Made by a program: the position numbers and the translations under genes | The notes under the pieces: model-generated | Told to the model about the DNA's origin: nothing | What the model saw: the letters and a program-made list of their open reading frames with translations, nothing else | Database searches by the model: none | Shown here: positions 17,278 to 25,737 of the stretch, piece after piece | Position numbering within the stretch: position 1 is the stretch's first letter | How the letters are laid out: the number at the start of each line of letters is the position of its first letter | NCBI RefSeq assembly: GCF_018129685.1 | Contig: NZ_JAFCLG010000028.1 | Coordinates: 1 to 64,000, forward strand | Length of the DNA stretch: 64,000 nt | From: Bradyrhizobium manausense | Lineage (GTDB): Bacteria; Pseudomonadota; Alphaproteobacteria; Rhizobiales; Xanthobacteraceae | Direction: 5' to 3'

Positions 17278-18495
17278 CTAGTCGCGAAGGCTCGTCGGGA
17301 CGCCGCTCATCAGCGTGGAGGTTGCGGCATTGGCCAGGATGCGGTCGTTGTTGATCATGATCGGCGAGGACAGCACGTCGCGCAGATGACGGCCCATCGT
17401 GAACTCGCCGTCGTTGCGATAGCCGGAAAGACCGGCGGTACGCATCGCATGCATCACGGTTTCGACCGCGAGCTCGGAGGCCTGAACCTTCAGCAGCGTG
17501 ATCGAGGACTGGAAGTCGAGCGAACCGAGCGCTCGCTCGTCATGCTCGGCGCGGGCGAACGCGTCCAAACTGGCAGCGATCACGGCACGCAGTTTCGCCA
17601 GTGACATCTTTGCGGCGGTAAAGTGCGCGGCAGCCGGCGGCATCTGACCTCCGGAGCTGCGGGCCGCCTTGCGCACGAAAGCCTGCGCACGCGTGACCGA
17701 GGCGGCGGCGATGCCGGCCCAGGTCGACGACCAGCACAGATGTGCGAACGGCGTCATCGTCTGGGCGTGGATCTTGTCGTAAGCTTCCGGGAAGACGCGA
17801 TCGGCGGGGCAGTCGACCTTCAGCTCGAAGCCGGTCGAGCAGGTGCCGCGCATGCCGAGCGTTTCCCAGCCCTGCGTCTGCTTCAGCGAATAATCGTCCC
17901 TGGCGAGTGCCAGCAGCACCTGATCAGAGGCGGCGGCCTCCGTAGCGCGGCGAGCGATGGTGACGAGCCCGTCAGCCTGGGCGCCGTAGGAGATCACGGT
18001 GGCGTCGCGCACCAGCGAAACGGTATCACCGGCGTGGTCGACCGCGGCCGCGCTGGCGCGAATGTTGCCGCCGTTCTGGCCTTCGGTGGTGGAGGACGCG
18101 AGCAGCCACTGGTCGCGGGCGACCCGGCGCATCATGGTTTCCATCCAGGGAATGCCATGGCCGTGCCTGACGATGCAGGCGACCTTGGTCTGGTGCATCG
18201 CATAGATCATCGCGGTCGAAGCGCAGGCGCGTCCCAGCGTGTAGCAGATGTCGGTGACGTCGTAGATCGAGGCGCCGAAGCCGCCGAACTCGACCGGGAT
18301 CATGACGCCGAGCAGCTTCTGCTCACGCGCTGTGTCGAAAGCCTTGTGGGGAAAGCGGGCGTCGCGATCGACGCTATCGGCATCGGCCGCGGCCACGGCG
18401 GCGGTGCGGGCCGCACGCTCGATGAGGGAGGGGCCCCTCTCGAGGAGGCCCGGCTGCGTTTCGTCGACCGTGATGACTGCTTCACGCACGTTCAT
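17278..18495 (-). CDS. Acyl-CoA dehydrogenase-fold flavoprotein of the aa:CP cluster
   Basis: A 405-residue protein with the ACAD layout: N-terminal helical domain, a middle domain with a degenerate FAD region (ASSTTEGQNGGNIRASA), and a C-terminal helical bundle ending GLSGYRNDGEFTMGRHLRDVLS. The catalytic Glu is absent at both usual places: the short-chain-type position reads INNDR (381-385), and the isovaleryl/long-chain-type position falls in CWSSTWAG (254-261). This is more like ACAD-fold monooxygenases/hydroxylases than classical dehydrogenases. It is first in the operon with the aa:CP ligase (40-base gap), so the likely substrate is a carrier-bound aminoacyl group. That is inference. 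Confidence 0.8.
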   Translation of the reverse strand: MNVREAVITVDETQPGLLERGPSLIERAARTAAVAAADADSVDRDARFPHKAFDTAREQKLLGVMIPVEFGGFGASIYDVTDICYTLGRACASTAMIYAMHQTKVACIVRHGHGIPWMETMMRRVARDQWLLASSTTEGQNGGNIRASAAAVDHAGDTVSLVRDATVISYGAQADGLVTIARRATEAAASDQVLLALARDDYSLKQTQGWETLGMRGTCSTGFELKVDCPADRVFPEAYDKIHAQTMTPFAHLCWSSTWAGIAAASVTRAQAFVRKAARSSGGQMPPAAAHFTAAKMSLAKLRAVIAASLDAFARAEHDERALGSLDFQSSITLLKVQASELAVETVMHAMRTAGLSGYRNDGEFTMGRHLRDVLSSPIMINNDRILANAATSTLMSGVPTSLRD

Positions 18496-18853
18496 GCTCG
18501 TCCGCCTCCGCTTCGTCGTTCAGGATCGCCGGCATCATTCGCGATGTCGTGCAAGCGATCCTCCGACCATCTTGGCTTGTGAGATGAGGCTACGGATTTA
18601 ATTCAAATTCGTCGATGAAATAGAGGGTAAACGAACCGCAATTCCAAGCGAACAGTTAAGGTCCGGTTGTTTGCATGGTGCGAATTTCCGCGATCCCATT
18701 AGGGTTCTGGAAGACGTCGGGATTTCGGACAATCTGAGTCATCGTTTACTAAGAAACGCGAAGTAATGATGCCACCCATTGCAGGATCGGCTCGCGGTGC
18801 CCATCGTACCCGGCAACCGGTCCTACCGTTTTTAGACAGATGGGAATTTAACC
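18496..18853. promoter_or_regulatory. Divergent intergenic region of the aa:CP cluster
   Basis: A 358-base, AT-richer gap between the minus-strand operon (flavoprotein, ligase, acyltransferase) and the plus-strand carrier-protein gene. It must contain promoters in both directions and probably shared control sites. I see no strong inverted repeat and no reliable -35/-10 pair. TGGGAAT lies close upstream of the carrier-protein ATG as a weak ribosome binding site. Confidence 0.5.
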
Positions 18854-19126
18854 ATGCAGGGCTTCGACACCGATGTGCGCGCTCGCATCATCAAGCTGGT
18901 GAAGGGCATCCTCGAGCAGAACTCCCTCACTGCTGACGTCACGCCGCAGACCAGACTCGTGGATGCAGGCCTGACCTCGATGGATATGGTCAATCTGATG
19001 CTGGGTGTCGAAGCCGAATTCGACTTCACGATTCCGCAAACCGAAATCACGCCCGAGAATTTCCAGTCCATCGCGACGCTGGAGCGGATGGTGGCGACCC
19101 AGCTGCAGCCGGCGACCGCGGCTTAG
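18854..19126 (+). CDS. Stand-alone acyl/aminoacyl carrier protein
   Basis: A 90-residue acidic helical protein with the phosphopantetheine attachment motif DAGLTSMDM, modified Ser at position 42, and the usual four-helix carrier layout ending LERMVATQL. It differs from the fatty-acid-synthesis carrier, which has the DSLD context. Being divergent from the aa:CP ligase gene, it is the probable amino acid acceptor of that enzyme: the ligase would load the amino acid onto the pantetheine thiol, after which the neighbouring enzymes could act on it. The downstream gap is filled by a repeat. Confidence 0.9.
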   Translation: MQGFDTDVRARIIKLVKGILEQNSLTADVTPQTRLVDAGLTSMDMVNLMLGVEAEFDFTIPQTEITPENFQSIATLERMVATQLQPATAA

Positions 19127-19153
19127 TTCGGACGCACGACCTCCTCCCCTTGG

Positions 19154-19284
19154 GTCGTCCTGGCGAAAGCCAGGACCCATTACCCCAGGGAGCAGTTTGT
19201 CGAAGATTGGTCGTCATGCGGGACCGGTACCGCCCATCATCGATAGATTCCGCGGTATGGGTCCTGGCTTTCGCCAAGGACGAC
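19154..19284. repeat. Dispersed repeat (GTCGTCCTGGCGAAAGCC type)
   Basis: The left end GTCGTCCTGGCGAAAGCCAG is matched in reverse complement by CTGGCTTTCGCCAAGGACGAC (one mismatch) at the right end, giving a long imperfect inverted repeat. A second copy with the same left end, including GACCCATTACCCCA, is at 24656-24797. The repeat lies between the carrier-protein gene and mtnP. Confidence 0.75.
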
Positions 19285-19399
19285 ACCGAATGTGCGGCAA
19301 GCGTGTCCTCCGACACGCCCTCACCACCCGGTTTCAAAACCGCCGTAAAGCTGGCATAGCTTAACCATGTCGCAGGTTGCGGACATGGGGTGAGCAGGC

Positions 19400-20275
19400 A
19401 TGACACAGGCGGTACTGGGCATCATCGGCGGCTCCGGCATCTACGATCTGCCGGGTCTCGAGGGCGCGCGCGAAGAGGTGATCAAGAGCCCCTGGGGCGA
19501 GCCGTCGGCGCCGGTGCGGCGCGGCACCATCGCGGGCCTGCCGATCGTATTCCTGCCGCGACACGACAAGGGGCATCGGCTGTCGCCCTCCGACATCAAT
19601 TATCGCGCCAATATCGACGCGTTGAAGCGCGCCGGCGTCACCGACCTGATCTCGCTCTCGGCCTGCGGTTCCTTCAGGGAGGAGATGCCGCCCGGCACTT
19701 TCGTTCTCGTCGACCAGTTCGTTGACCGCACCCACAAGCGCGAAAGCTCGTTCTTCGGCAAGGGTTGCGTCGCGCATGTGTCGATGGCGCACCCGGTCTC
19801 GCCACGCCTGCGGATCCATCTGGCCGCGGCTGCAGAGGCCGAGGGCATCGCGATCGCGCGCGGCGGCACCTATGTCTGCATGGAAGGACCGCAATTCTCG
19901 ACCTATGCCGAGAGCATGACCTACAAGACGCTTGGCTATTCCGTGATCGGCATGACCAATATGCCTGAAGCCAAACTCGCCCGTGAGGCCGAGATCTGTT
20001 ACGCGACTGTCGCGATGGTGACGGACTTCGACTGCTGGCATCCCGATCATGACGCCGTCACGGTGCAGGACATCATCCGCGTGCTGACATCGAACGCCGA
20101 CAAGGCAAAGTCACTGGTGGCGCGGCTCGCCCGGGATTTCCCGCGCGAGCATGAGCCGTGTCCGATCGGCTCGGATCGCGCGCTCGACACCGCACTGATC
20201 ACGGCGCCGGAGGCGCGCGATCCCGAGCTTCTGAAGAAGCTCGACGCGGTGGCCGGGCGCATCCTGCGCGGTTGA
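19400..20275 (+). CDS. mtnP: S-methyl-5'-thioadenosine phosphorylase
   Basis: A 291-residue cytosolic enzyme that converts methylthioadenosine and phosphate to adenine and methylthioribose-1-phosphate in methionine salvage. Family signatures are GIIGGSGIYDL at the N-terminus, RHDKGHRLSPSDINYRANIDALK, GGTYVCMEGPQFST and MTNMPEAKLAREAEICYATVAMVTDFDCW. Length is normal. GGGTGAG precedes the ATG. It is followed after 30 bases by mtnA on the same strand, so the two consecutive salvage steps are co-expressed. Confidence 0.95.
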   Translation: MTQAVLGIIGGSGIYDLPGLEGAREEVIKSPWGEPSAPVRRGTIAGLPIVFLPRHDKGHRLSPSDINYRANIDALKRAGVTDLISLSACGSFREEMPPGTFVLVDQFVDRTHKRESSFFGKGCVAHVSMAHPVSPRLRIHLAAAAEAEGIAIARGGTYVCMEGPQFSTYAESMTYKTLGYSVIGMTNMPEAKLAREAEICYATVAMVTDFDCWHPDHDAVTVQDIIRVLTSNADKAKSLVARLARDFPREHEPCPIGSDRALDTALITAPEARDPELLKKLDAVAGRILRG

Positions 20276-20305
20276 GGCGCAAGAGGAACGAAAAGGCATG
20301 ACGCC

Positions 20306-21415
20306 ATGAAGGTCGACGGCAAGCATTTCCGCAGCATCTGGCGCGAGCGCGACGGCTGGTCGGTCGGCGCGATCGACCAGCGCCGGCTGCCGCACGAGTT
20401 CGTCGTTGCGAAACTGACCTCATGCGAAGCTGCAGCGGTCGCGATCCGCGACATGCTGGTGCGCGGTGCGCCGCTGATTGGCGCGACTGCGGCTTATGGC
20501 ATGGCGCTCGCGATGCGCGAGGACGCGTCCGATGCCGGCTTGAAGCGCGCCTACGAGACGCTGGTCGTGGCGCGGCCGACCGCGATCAACCTGAAATGGG
20601 CGCTGGACGAGATGCGCGCGACGCTCACGCCGATCGATCCGATCGAAAGGGCGGAGGCGGCATACGCGCGCGCCGACGAGATCGTCGAGCAGGATGTCGA
20701 GATCAACCGCGGCATTGCCGCCAACGGTCTTGCGCTGATAGAGGCAATCGTGGCCAAGAAAACGCCAGGCGAGACGGTCAACGTGTTGACCCATTGCAAC
20801 GCGGGCTGGCTCGCCACCGTCGATTGGGGCACGGCGACCGCGCCGATCTATCTCGCGCATGAGCGCGGCATCAAGATCCATGTCTGGGTCGACGAGACCC
20901 GTCCGCGCAATCAGGGCGCTTCGCTCACCGCCTGGGAGCTCGGTCATCACGGCGTGCCGCACACCGTGATCCCGGATAATACCGGCGGGCATCTGATGCA
21001 GCACGGCATGGTCGATCTCGCCATCGTCGGCACCGACCGCGTCGCCGCCAATGGCGACGTCTGCAACAAGATCGGCACCTATCTGAAGGCGCTCGCAGCC
21101 CACGACAACAACGTGCCGTTCTACGTCGCGCTGCCGTCGCCCACGATCGATTTCGCGGTCAATGACGGCATCAGGGATATCCCGATCGAGCAGCGCAGCG
21201 GTGCGGAAGTCACCGACATGACGGGCCGCACGGCTGATGGTCGGTTGGAGACCGTGCGGATCGTGCCGGAAGGCTCGCCGGTCGCGAATTACGCTTTTGA
21301 CGTGACGCCGGCGCGGCTCGTGACTGGCCTGATCACCGAGCGCGGCGTGCTCAAGCCGGATCGCGCCTCGCTGGCTGCGGCTTTTCCCGAACGGATTGCT
21401 GCTGCGGCGGAGTAG
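20306..21415 (+). CDS. mtnA: S-methyl-5-thioribose-1-phosphate isomerase
   Basis: A 369-residue cytosolic isomerase (eIF2B-like fold) that converts methylthioribose-1-phosphate to methylthioribulose-1-phosphate. RGAPLIGATAAYGMALAM, the catalytic Cys in LTHCNAGWLAT, DETRPRNQGASLTAWEL and the catalytic Asp in IVGTDRVAANGDVCNKIGT are all intact. It forms an operon with mtnP. Later salvage genes (mtnB, C, D, K) are not in this window. A stem-loop repeat follows the gene and may define the transcript end. Confidence 0.95.
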   Translation: MKVDGKHFRSIWRERDGWSVGAIDQRRLPHEFVVAKLTSCEAAAVAIRDMLVRGAPLIGATAAYGMALAMREDASDAGLKRAYETLVVARPTAINLKWALDEMRATLTPIDPIERAEAAYARADEIVEQDVEINRGIAANGLALIEAIVAKKTPGETVNVLTHCNAGWLATVDWGTATAPIYLAHERGIKIHVWVDETRPRNQGASLTAWELGHHGVPHTVIPDNTGGHLMQHGMVDLAIVGTDRVAANGDVCNKIGTYLKALAAHDNNVPFYVALPSPTIDFAVNDGIRDIPIEQRSGAEVTDMTGRTADGRLETVRIVPEGSPVANYAFDVTPARLVTGLITERGVLKPDRASLAAAFPERIAAAAE

Positions 21416-21420
21416 GTCTC

Positions 21421-21494
21421 GTGGAGTGGGAAGGCGCGAAGCACCGTGCCCACCATATGCTTATGGTGGGCACGCTTCGCTTTGCCCACCCTAC
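21421..21494. repeat. Palindromic repeat (GTGCCCACC type)
   Basis: A perfect 12-base stem, GTGCCCACCATA (21446-21457) with TATGGTGGGCAC (21462-21473) around a TGCT loop, lies inside a longer imperfect palindrome ending TTTGCCCACCCTACGG. A second copy is at 55004-55097. It sits between the convergent mtnA and HAD-hydrolase genes and may end both transcripts. Confidence 0.8.
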
Positions 21495-21506
21495 GGGACT
21501 TGCGAA

Positions 21507-22142
21507 CTAACCCAGCTTCATCCCCGTCGCCGCCTCAAGCTCCGCAATCGCCTGGGCGCCACTCGCAACCTTGATCGTGGTCATGCCCATCTCGCGCGCG
21601 GGCTTCAAATTGACGCCGAGGTCATCAAGATAAACACAATTGCCCGGATCCACATTCAGCGTCTCGACCATCAGCTGGTAGATCCGCGGATCCGGCTTGC
21701 GCAGGCCGATTTTGGCGGACTCGATGACGTGATCGAACAGCACCATCACCTCGGCGACGTAGAGCGAGCGTCCGGTCATGCTGCCGATCGCGTTGGCAGG
21801 CAGATTGTTGGTGATGCAGCCGGTCTTGAACTTCGCCTTGATGCGCTTCAGCGCCTCGACCATCTCCGGGCGCAGATCGCCCTGCAGCAGCGGCAGCACC
21901 TCGCGCCCGCGTACCTCGGCACCGAGCGCGAGCGACTCCGCCGCGAACAGCTTGTCGAACGTATCGACATCGACTTCGGCGCGCTCGAACTTCGCCCAGG
22001 CATTTTCGAGATGATTGGCGGCGTTGGTGCGCCGGATGATGTCGGCAGGCAGTCCACGTTCCCGCTCGAATTGCGCGAACGCCTCGAACGGCGAACTCGT
22101 CAACACGCCGCCAAAATCAAAGATCACAGCCTCGGTCGTCAC
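21507..22142 (-). CDS. HAD-IA family hydrolase
   Basis: A 211-residue cytosolic HAD-superfamily protein. Motif 1 is IFDFGGVLT: nucleophile Asp9 is present, but the usual second Asp (D+2) is Gly11, as in the FDFGGV subgroup that includes soluble-epoxide-hydrolase-type N-terminal phosphatases. Motif 2 is CITNN, the motif 3 Lys lies in KIGLRKPDPRIYQ, and motif 4 is YLDDLGVN. A phosphatase or dehalogenase-like activity on a small molecule is likely, but no substrate can be given. Confidence 0.83.
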   Translation of the reverse strand: MTTEAVIFDFGGVLTSSPFEAFAQFERERGLPADIIRRTNAANHLENAWAKFERAEVDVDTFDKLFAAESLALGAEVRGREVLPLLQGDLRPEMVEALKRIKAKFKTGCITNNLPANAIGSMTGRSLYVAEVMVLFDHVIESAKIGLRKPDPRIYQLMVETLNVDPGNCVYLDDLGVNLKPAREMGMTTIKVASGAQAIAELEAATGMKLG

Positions 22143-22229
22143 TGTCCCGTCCTCGTCAATTCCTTTCCAAGAGGGCTAGCATGCGCTATCGGCAAGAGCC
22201 AGTCCTGCCGAGGATAGAAGCGTGTTCCC

Positions 22230-22988
22230 ATGAAGAAGCCTGCAACTCTCGTCGCAGCCGCGCTGCTGCTCGTCTCGCCGGCCCGAGCCATTGTCGGCGG
22301 CGGCACGCCGCAGACCGATGGCGTTGCGCGCGCGGTCGTCACCATCGTCGGCTCGCGCGGCAATTTCTGCACCGGCAGCCTGATCGCACCGAAGCTGGTA
22401 CTGACGGTCGCGCACTGCGTGCAGCCGGGCGCCGATTACAAGATTGTCGATCGCGGCGTCGACGGTCAGCCGCAACTGCTGAACGTGCGATCGATCGCGA
22501 TTCATCCGAGCTTCAACATGCAGGCCATGCTGGCGCATCGCGCCACGGCCGACGTTGCGTTGCTGCAACTGGAAATTCCACTCAAGGGAAAATCGACGGT
22601 GCCGGTCGGCTCGCCCAACATTCCCATTCAGGTCGGCAGCCGCTTCACGATCGCCGGTATCGGCGTCACCGTGCGCGGCGATGGCAAGAGCGGCGGTGCA
22701 ACTCGCGTTGCTGGTCTCGTTGCCACCGGCCAGCCTGGCACGTTCCAGATCCGTTTGGTCGATCCCGTAACCAACGGTGTTCGCGACGGAATCGGCGCCT
22801 GCACCGGTGATTCCGGCGGTCCCGTGTTCGAGGACAAGCCTGGTGGCGCCGTGCTCGTCGGCGTCATCAGCTGGTCGACGGGGCCAAACGGGGCTGCCGG
22901 CTGCGGCGGATTGACCGGGGTCACGCCGCTGACGCTCTATCGCGACTGGATCTTGCAGACCGCGCGGAGCTGGGGCGCGCCGCTTTGA
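22230..22988 (+). CDS. Secreted trypsin-like serine protease (S1)
   Basis: A 252-residue exported chymotrypsin-fold protease. The triad is His62 (LTVAHC), Asp108 (TADVALLQL) and Ser195 (TGDSGGP). The signal peptide MKKPATLVAAALLLVSPARA ends exactly before IVGGG, the N-terminus that activates S1 proteases by inserting into the core, so the enzyme appears to have no propeptide and may be active once the signal is removed. Cys residues (FCTG/AHC, ACTG/GCGG) suggest periplasmic or extracellular disulfides. It is divergent from the HAD gene. Confidence 0.9.
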   Translation: MKKPATLVAAALLLVSPARAIVGGGTPQTDGVARAVVTIVGSRGNFCTGSLIAPKLVLTVAHCVQPGADYKIVDRGVDGQPQLLNVRSIAIHPSFNMQAMLAHRATADVALLQLEIPLKGKSTVPVGSPNIPIQVGSRFTIAGIGVTVRGDGKSGGATRVAGLVATGQPGTFQIRLVDPVTNGVRDGIGACTGDSGGPVFEDKPGGAVLVGVISWSTGPNGAAGCGGLTGVTPLTLYRDWILQTARSWGAPL

Positions 22989-23103
22989 CTTGATCGCGAC
23001 TTGATCTATGTCATTTTGCAAGGCAAGCGCGATGGGCGACCATGTCCGTTGCGGAGGAAACGCGCCGCCATCAAGGCGGCCTGAACAAGGCACAGAAGCA
23101 ACA

Positions 23104-24606
23104 ATGAATGTCGCTGTTCGCAGTCACGCCACGACCAAACAGGCCACGGAACATTTCGATGTGCTGATCGTCGGTGCCGGCATCTCCGGCATCGGAAGCG
23201 CCTATCACATCGAAAAGCAGCTTCCGGGAACGAGTTACGTGATCCTGGAAACGCAGGCGACGTTCGGCGGCACCTGGAGCACGCATCGCTATCCGGGCAT
23301 CCGCTCGGACAGCGACCTGCACACCTTCGGCTACAGCTTCAAGCCCTGGGTCGGACCGCCGATCGCGACCGCCGATGAAATCCTCGCTTACATGAACGAG
23401 GTGATCGACGACAACGATATCGCCCGCCACATCCGCTACAAGCACAAGATCGTCTCGGCGAGCTGGTCGAGCGAGCAGAATCTGTGGACCATCGAAGCGG
23501 TGACGACGGACACCGGTGAGGCCAAGACCTTCACCGCCAACTTCCTCTGGATGTGCCAGGGCTACTATCGCCATTCCGAAGGCTATACACCGCAATGGAA
23601 GGGCATGGACCGCTTCAAGGGCCGCATCGTCCATCCGCAGACCTGGCCTGACGACATTGACCTCAAGGACAAGAAGGTCGTGGTGATCGGCTCGGGCGCG
23701 ACCGCGGCGACGCTGGTGCCGAACATCGCGGACGACTGCGCGCATGTCACCATGCTGCAGCGATCGCCGACCTATTTCCGCCTGGGCCGCAACGCCATCG
23801 AGATCGCGGAGGAATTGCGCCGGCTCCAGGTCGACGAGGCCTGGATCCACGAGATCGTCCGCCGCAAGATCTTGTTCGAGCAGGACGCGTTCACGAAGCT
23901 CTGCCTCGCCAAGCCGGAACAGGTGAAGAAGGAGCTGATCGGACAGATCAGTGCCGTGCTCGGTCCTGATTACGACGTCGAGAAACACTTCACGCCGACT
24001 TATCGGCCATGGCGCCAGCGTATCGCCTTCGTGCCGGATGCCGATCTGTTCAAGGGCATTGCCAGCGGCAAGGCCTCTGTCGTCACCGACGAGATCGAAA
24101 GCTTCGTCGAGAACGGCATCCAGCTCAAGTCAGGCAAACTGCTCGAGGCTGACGTCGTCGTCACCGCGACCGGCTTCAACCTCTCGGCGCTCGGCGACAT
24201 CGCCTTCGAGATCGACGGCAAGCCGCTCGCCTTCGGCGACACCGTCACCTATCGCGGCATGATGTTCACCGGCGTGCCGAACATGGTCTGGGTGTTCGGC
24301 TATTTCCGCGCCAGCTGGACGCTGCGCGTCGATCTCGTCGCGGACTTTGTCTGCCGCCTGCTTGGCCACATGAAGGCGAAAGGCAAGAAGAAGGTCGAGG
24401 TGCGCTTGCGCCCCGAAGACCACAATATGCCGATCCTGCCATGGATCGATCCGGAAAACTTCAACCCCGGCTACATCATGCGCAACATGAACCTGCTGCC
24501 CAAGCGCGGCGACAAGCCGGAATGGCAGCACAGCCAGGATTACTGGACCGAGAAGGACGAGATCCCGAAGACGGATCTGGATGATGCGGCGTTTGTGTAT
24601 GGGTGA
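23104..24606 (+). CDS. Flavin-dependent monooxygenase, type I Baeyer-Villiger-like
   Basis: A 500-residue soluble FAD/NADPH enzyme. The FAD site is GAGISG (24-29). The type I BVMO fingerprint FxGxxxHxxxWP is met by FKGRIVHPQTWP starting at Phe171. The NADPH site follows as VVIGSGATAATLVPN. FGGTWSTHRYPGIRSDSDLHTFGYSF is also typical. It probably inserts oxygen into a ketone or hydroxylates a lipophilic substrate. ATG 23104 is preferred over an in-frame start at 23008 because AGAAG precedes it and the family N-terminus begins there. No substrate clue comes from neighbours. Confidence 0.88.
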   Translation: MNVAVRSHATTKQATEHFDVLIVGAGISGIGSAYHIEKQLPGTSYVILETQATFGGTWSTHRYPGIRSDSDLHTFGYSFKPWVGPPIATADEILAYMNEVIDDNDIARHIRYKHKIVSASWSSEQNLWTIEAVTTDTGEAKTFTANFLWMCQGYYRHSEGYTPQWKGMDRFKGRIVHPQTWPDDIDLKDKKVVVIGSGATAATLVPNIADDCAHVTMLQRSPTYFRLGRNAIEIAEELRRLQVDEAWIHEIVRRKILFEQDAFTKLCLAKPEQVKKELIGQISAVLGPDYDVEKHFTPTYRPWRQRIAFVPDADLFKGIASGKASVVTDEIESFVENGIQLKSGKLLEADVVVTATGFNLSALGDIAFEIDGKPLAFGDTVTYRGMMFTGVPNMVWVFGYFRASWTLRVDLVADFVCRLLGHMKAKGKKKVEVRLRPEDHNMPILPWIDPENFNPGYIMRNMNLLPKRGDKPEWQHSQDYWTEKDEIPKTDLDDAAFVYG

Positions 24607-24655
24607 GGTTGTTGTGCACGAGTGAGGGGCGACAGAGAGCGCCACACATTCCAGT

Positions 24656-24797
24656 GTCGTCCTGGCGAAAGCCAGGACCCATTACCCCATGGAGAAGTTG
24701 CGGCGCGCGCCGGTAACCGCGAGCCTTTGCCAAACGACGTCCTGTGGTGATGGGTCCTGGATCTGCGCTCCGCTTCGCTGCGCTTGTCCAGGACGAC
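24656..24797. repeat. Dispersed repeat (GTCGTCCTGGCGAAAGCC type)
   Basis: Shares its left end (GTCGTCCTGGCGAAAGCCAG then GACCCATTACCCCA) with the copy at 19154-19284. Its right end, GTCCAGGACGACGG, is similar to the fragment at 97-129. It fills the gap between the convergent monooxygenase and response-regulator genes. Confidence 0.75.
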
Positions 24798-24810
24798 GGC
24801 GGTGTAAGCG

Positions 24811-25737
24811 TCAGGAGTTCCTTCGCGTCGCATTCGCTGCAATGGCTGCCGCCGCGGTCCGGTTCTCCACGCCGAGCTTGGCGTAGATCTGCTCCAGATG
24901 CTTGTCGACCGTGCGCGGGCTGAGGCCCAAAATCTGCGCGATGTCGCGGTTGGTCTTGCCCTTGCTGAGCCAGGCCAGCACCTCGCCTTCGCGGGTGGTA
25001 AGGCCGAGCTCGCTGGTGAACTCGGGCGGCAGCTCAGTGCCGGCTTCTTTCGATAGCCGCAGCAGAAACTCGTTCGGCGCGGTCTCGCCCATGTAATAGA
25101 AACGGAGCTGCGGATTGTCGGGCAGGGAGGCTGCCTGGGACTTCGCGCTGCCTCTCCCTTTCGCCTGTTCCAGCCATTGCAGCAGTGGCGGCGGCAGCAC
25201 GAAATCGTCGGCCTGAGCGCCGTGGTGATCGGCGAGCAGCTTTTGCGCCTGAGGCGTCGCCCAGAGGACGTGGCCCTGACGGTTCACCGCGAACAGGAAG
25301 CGGCCGGAGACGTCGAGCGCGGTCCGCGCGCTCTGGGTCAGCCGGGCATTGCCGAGATGGACGCGGATGCGCGCCAGCATCTCCTCGATCACGATCGGCT
25401 TTGTCACGTAGTCGACGCCGCCGGCATCCAGTCCGCGCACGATGTGCTCGGTCTCGGCGAGGCCCGTCATGAAGATCACGGGGACATTGGCAAGGCCGGC
25501 GTCGCGCTTGAGCCTCCGGCACGTCTCGAAGCCGTCGAGACCAGGCATCACGGCATCGAGCAGCACGATGTCGGGGGTGATCTGGTCGACGATGCGCATC
25601 GCGCTGGCGCCGTCGAGCGCCACCATCACGGTCATCCCGGCGCCGTCGAGCGCGTCGGTCAGCAGCCTCAGCGTCTCCGGCGAGTCGTCGACAACCAGCG
25701 CGACGTCGCGCTTTTTCGGCTCAATGCTCATAAGCAT
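24811..25737 (-). CDS. NarL/FixJ-type response regulator
   Basis: A 308-residue cytosolic regulator with an N-terminal receiver domain (about 12-125) and a C-terminal LuxR-type helix-turn-helix (about 243-300, LTTREGEVLAWLSKGKTNRDIAQ). Receiver residues are intact: the DD pair in VVDDS, phospho-acceptor Asp in VLLDAVMPGLDG, Thr in FMTG and Lys in VTKPI. A middle region of about 100 residues resembles a PAS-like linker. Its start overlaps the end of the hybrid kinase gene by 17 bases, so translation is coupled and the pair should act together. The likely target is the divergent amide-utilisation operon. Confidence 0.9.
   Translation of the reverse strand: MLMSIEPKKRDVALVVDDSPETLRLLTDALDGAGMTVMVALDGASAMRIVDQITPDIVLLDAVMPGLDGFETCRRLKRDAGLANVPVIFMTGLAETEHIVRGLDAGGVDYVTKPIVIEEMLARIRVHLGNARLTQSARTALDVSGRFLFAVNRQGHVLWATPQAQKLLADHHGAQADDFVLPPPLLQWLEQAKGRGSAKSQAASLPDNPQLRFYYMGETAPNEFLLRLSKEAGTELPPEFTSELGLTTREGEVLAWLSKGKTNRDIAQILGLSPRTVDKHLEQIYAKLGVENRTAAAAIAANATRRNS

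Noticed and set aside
19330..19399. SAM-type riboswitch upstream of mtnP
   Set aside because: The leader is short, and I could not fit the conserved SAM-II core or any long alternative stem; a normal ribosome binding site explains the sequence.
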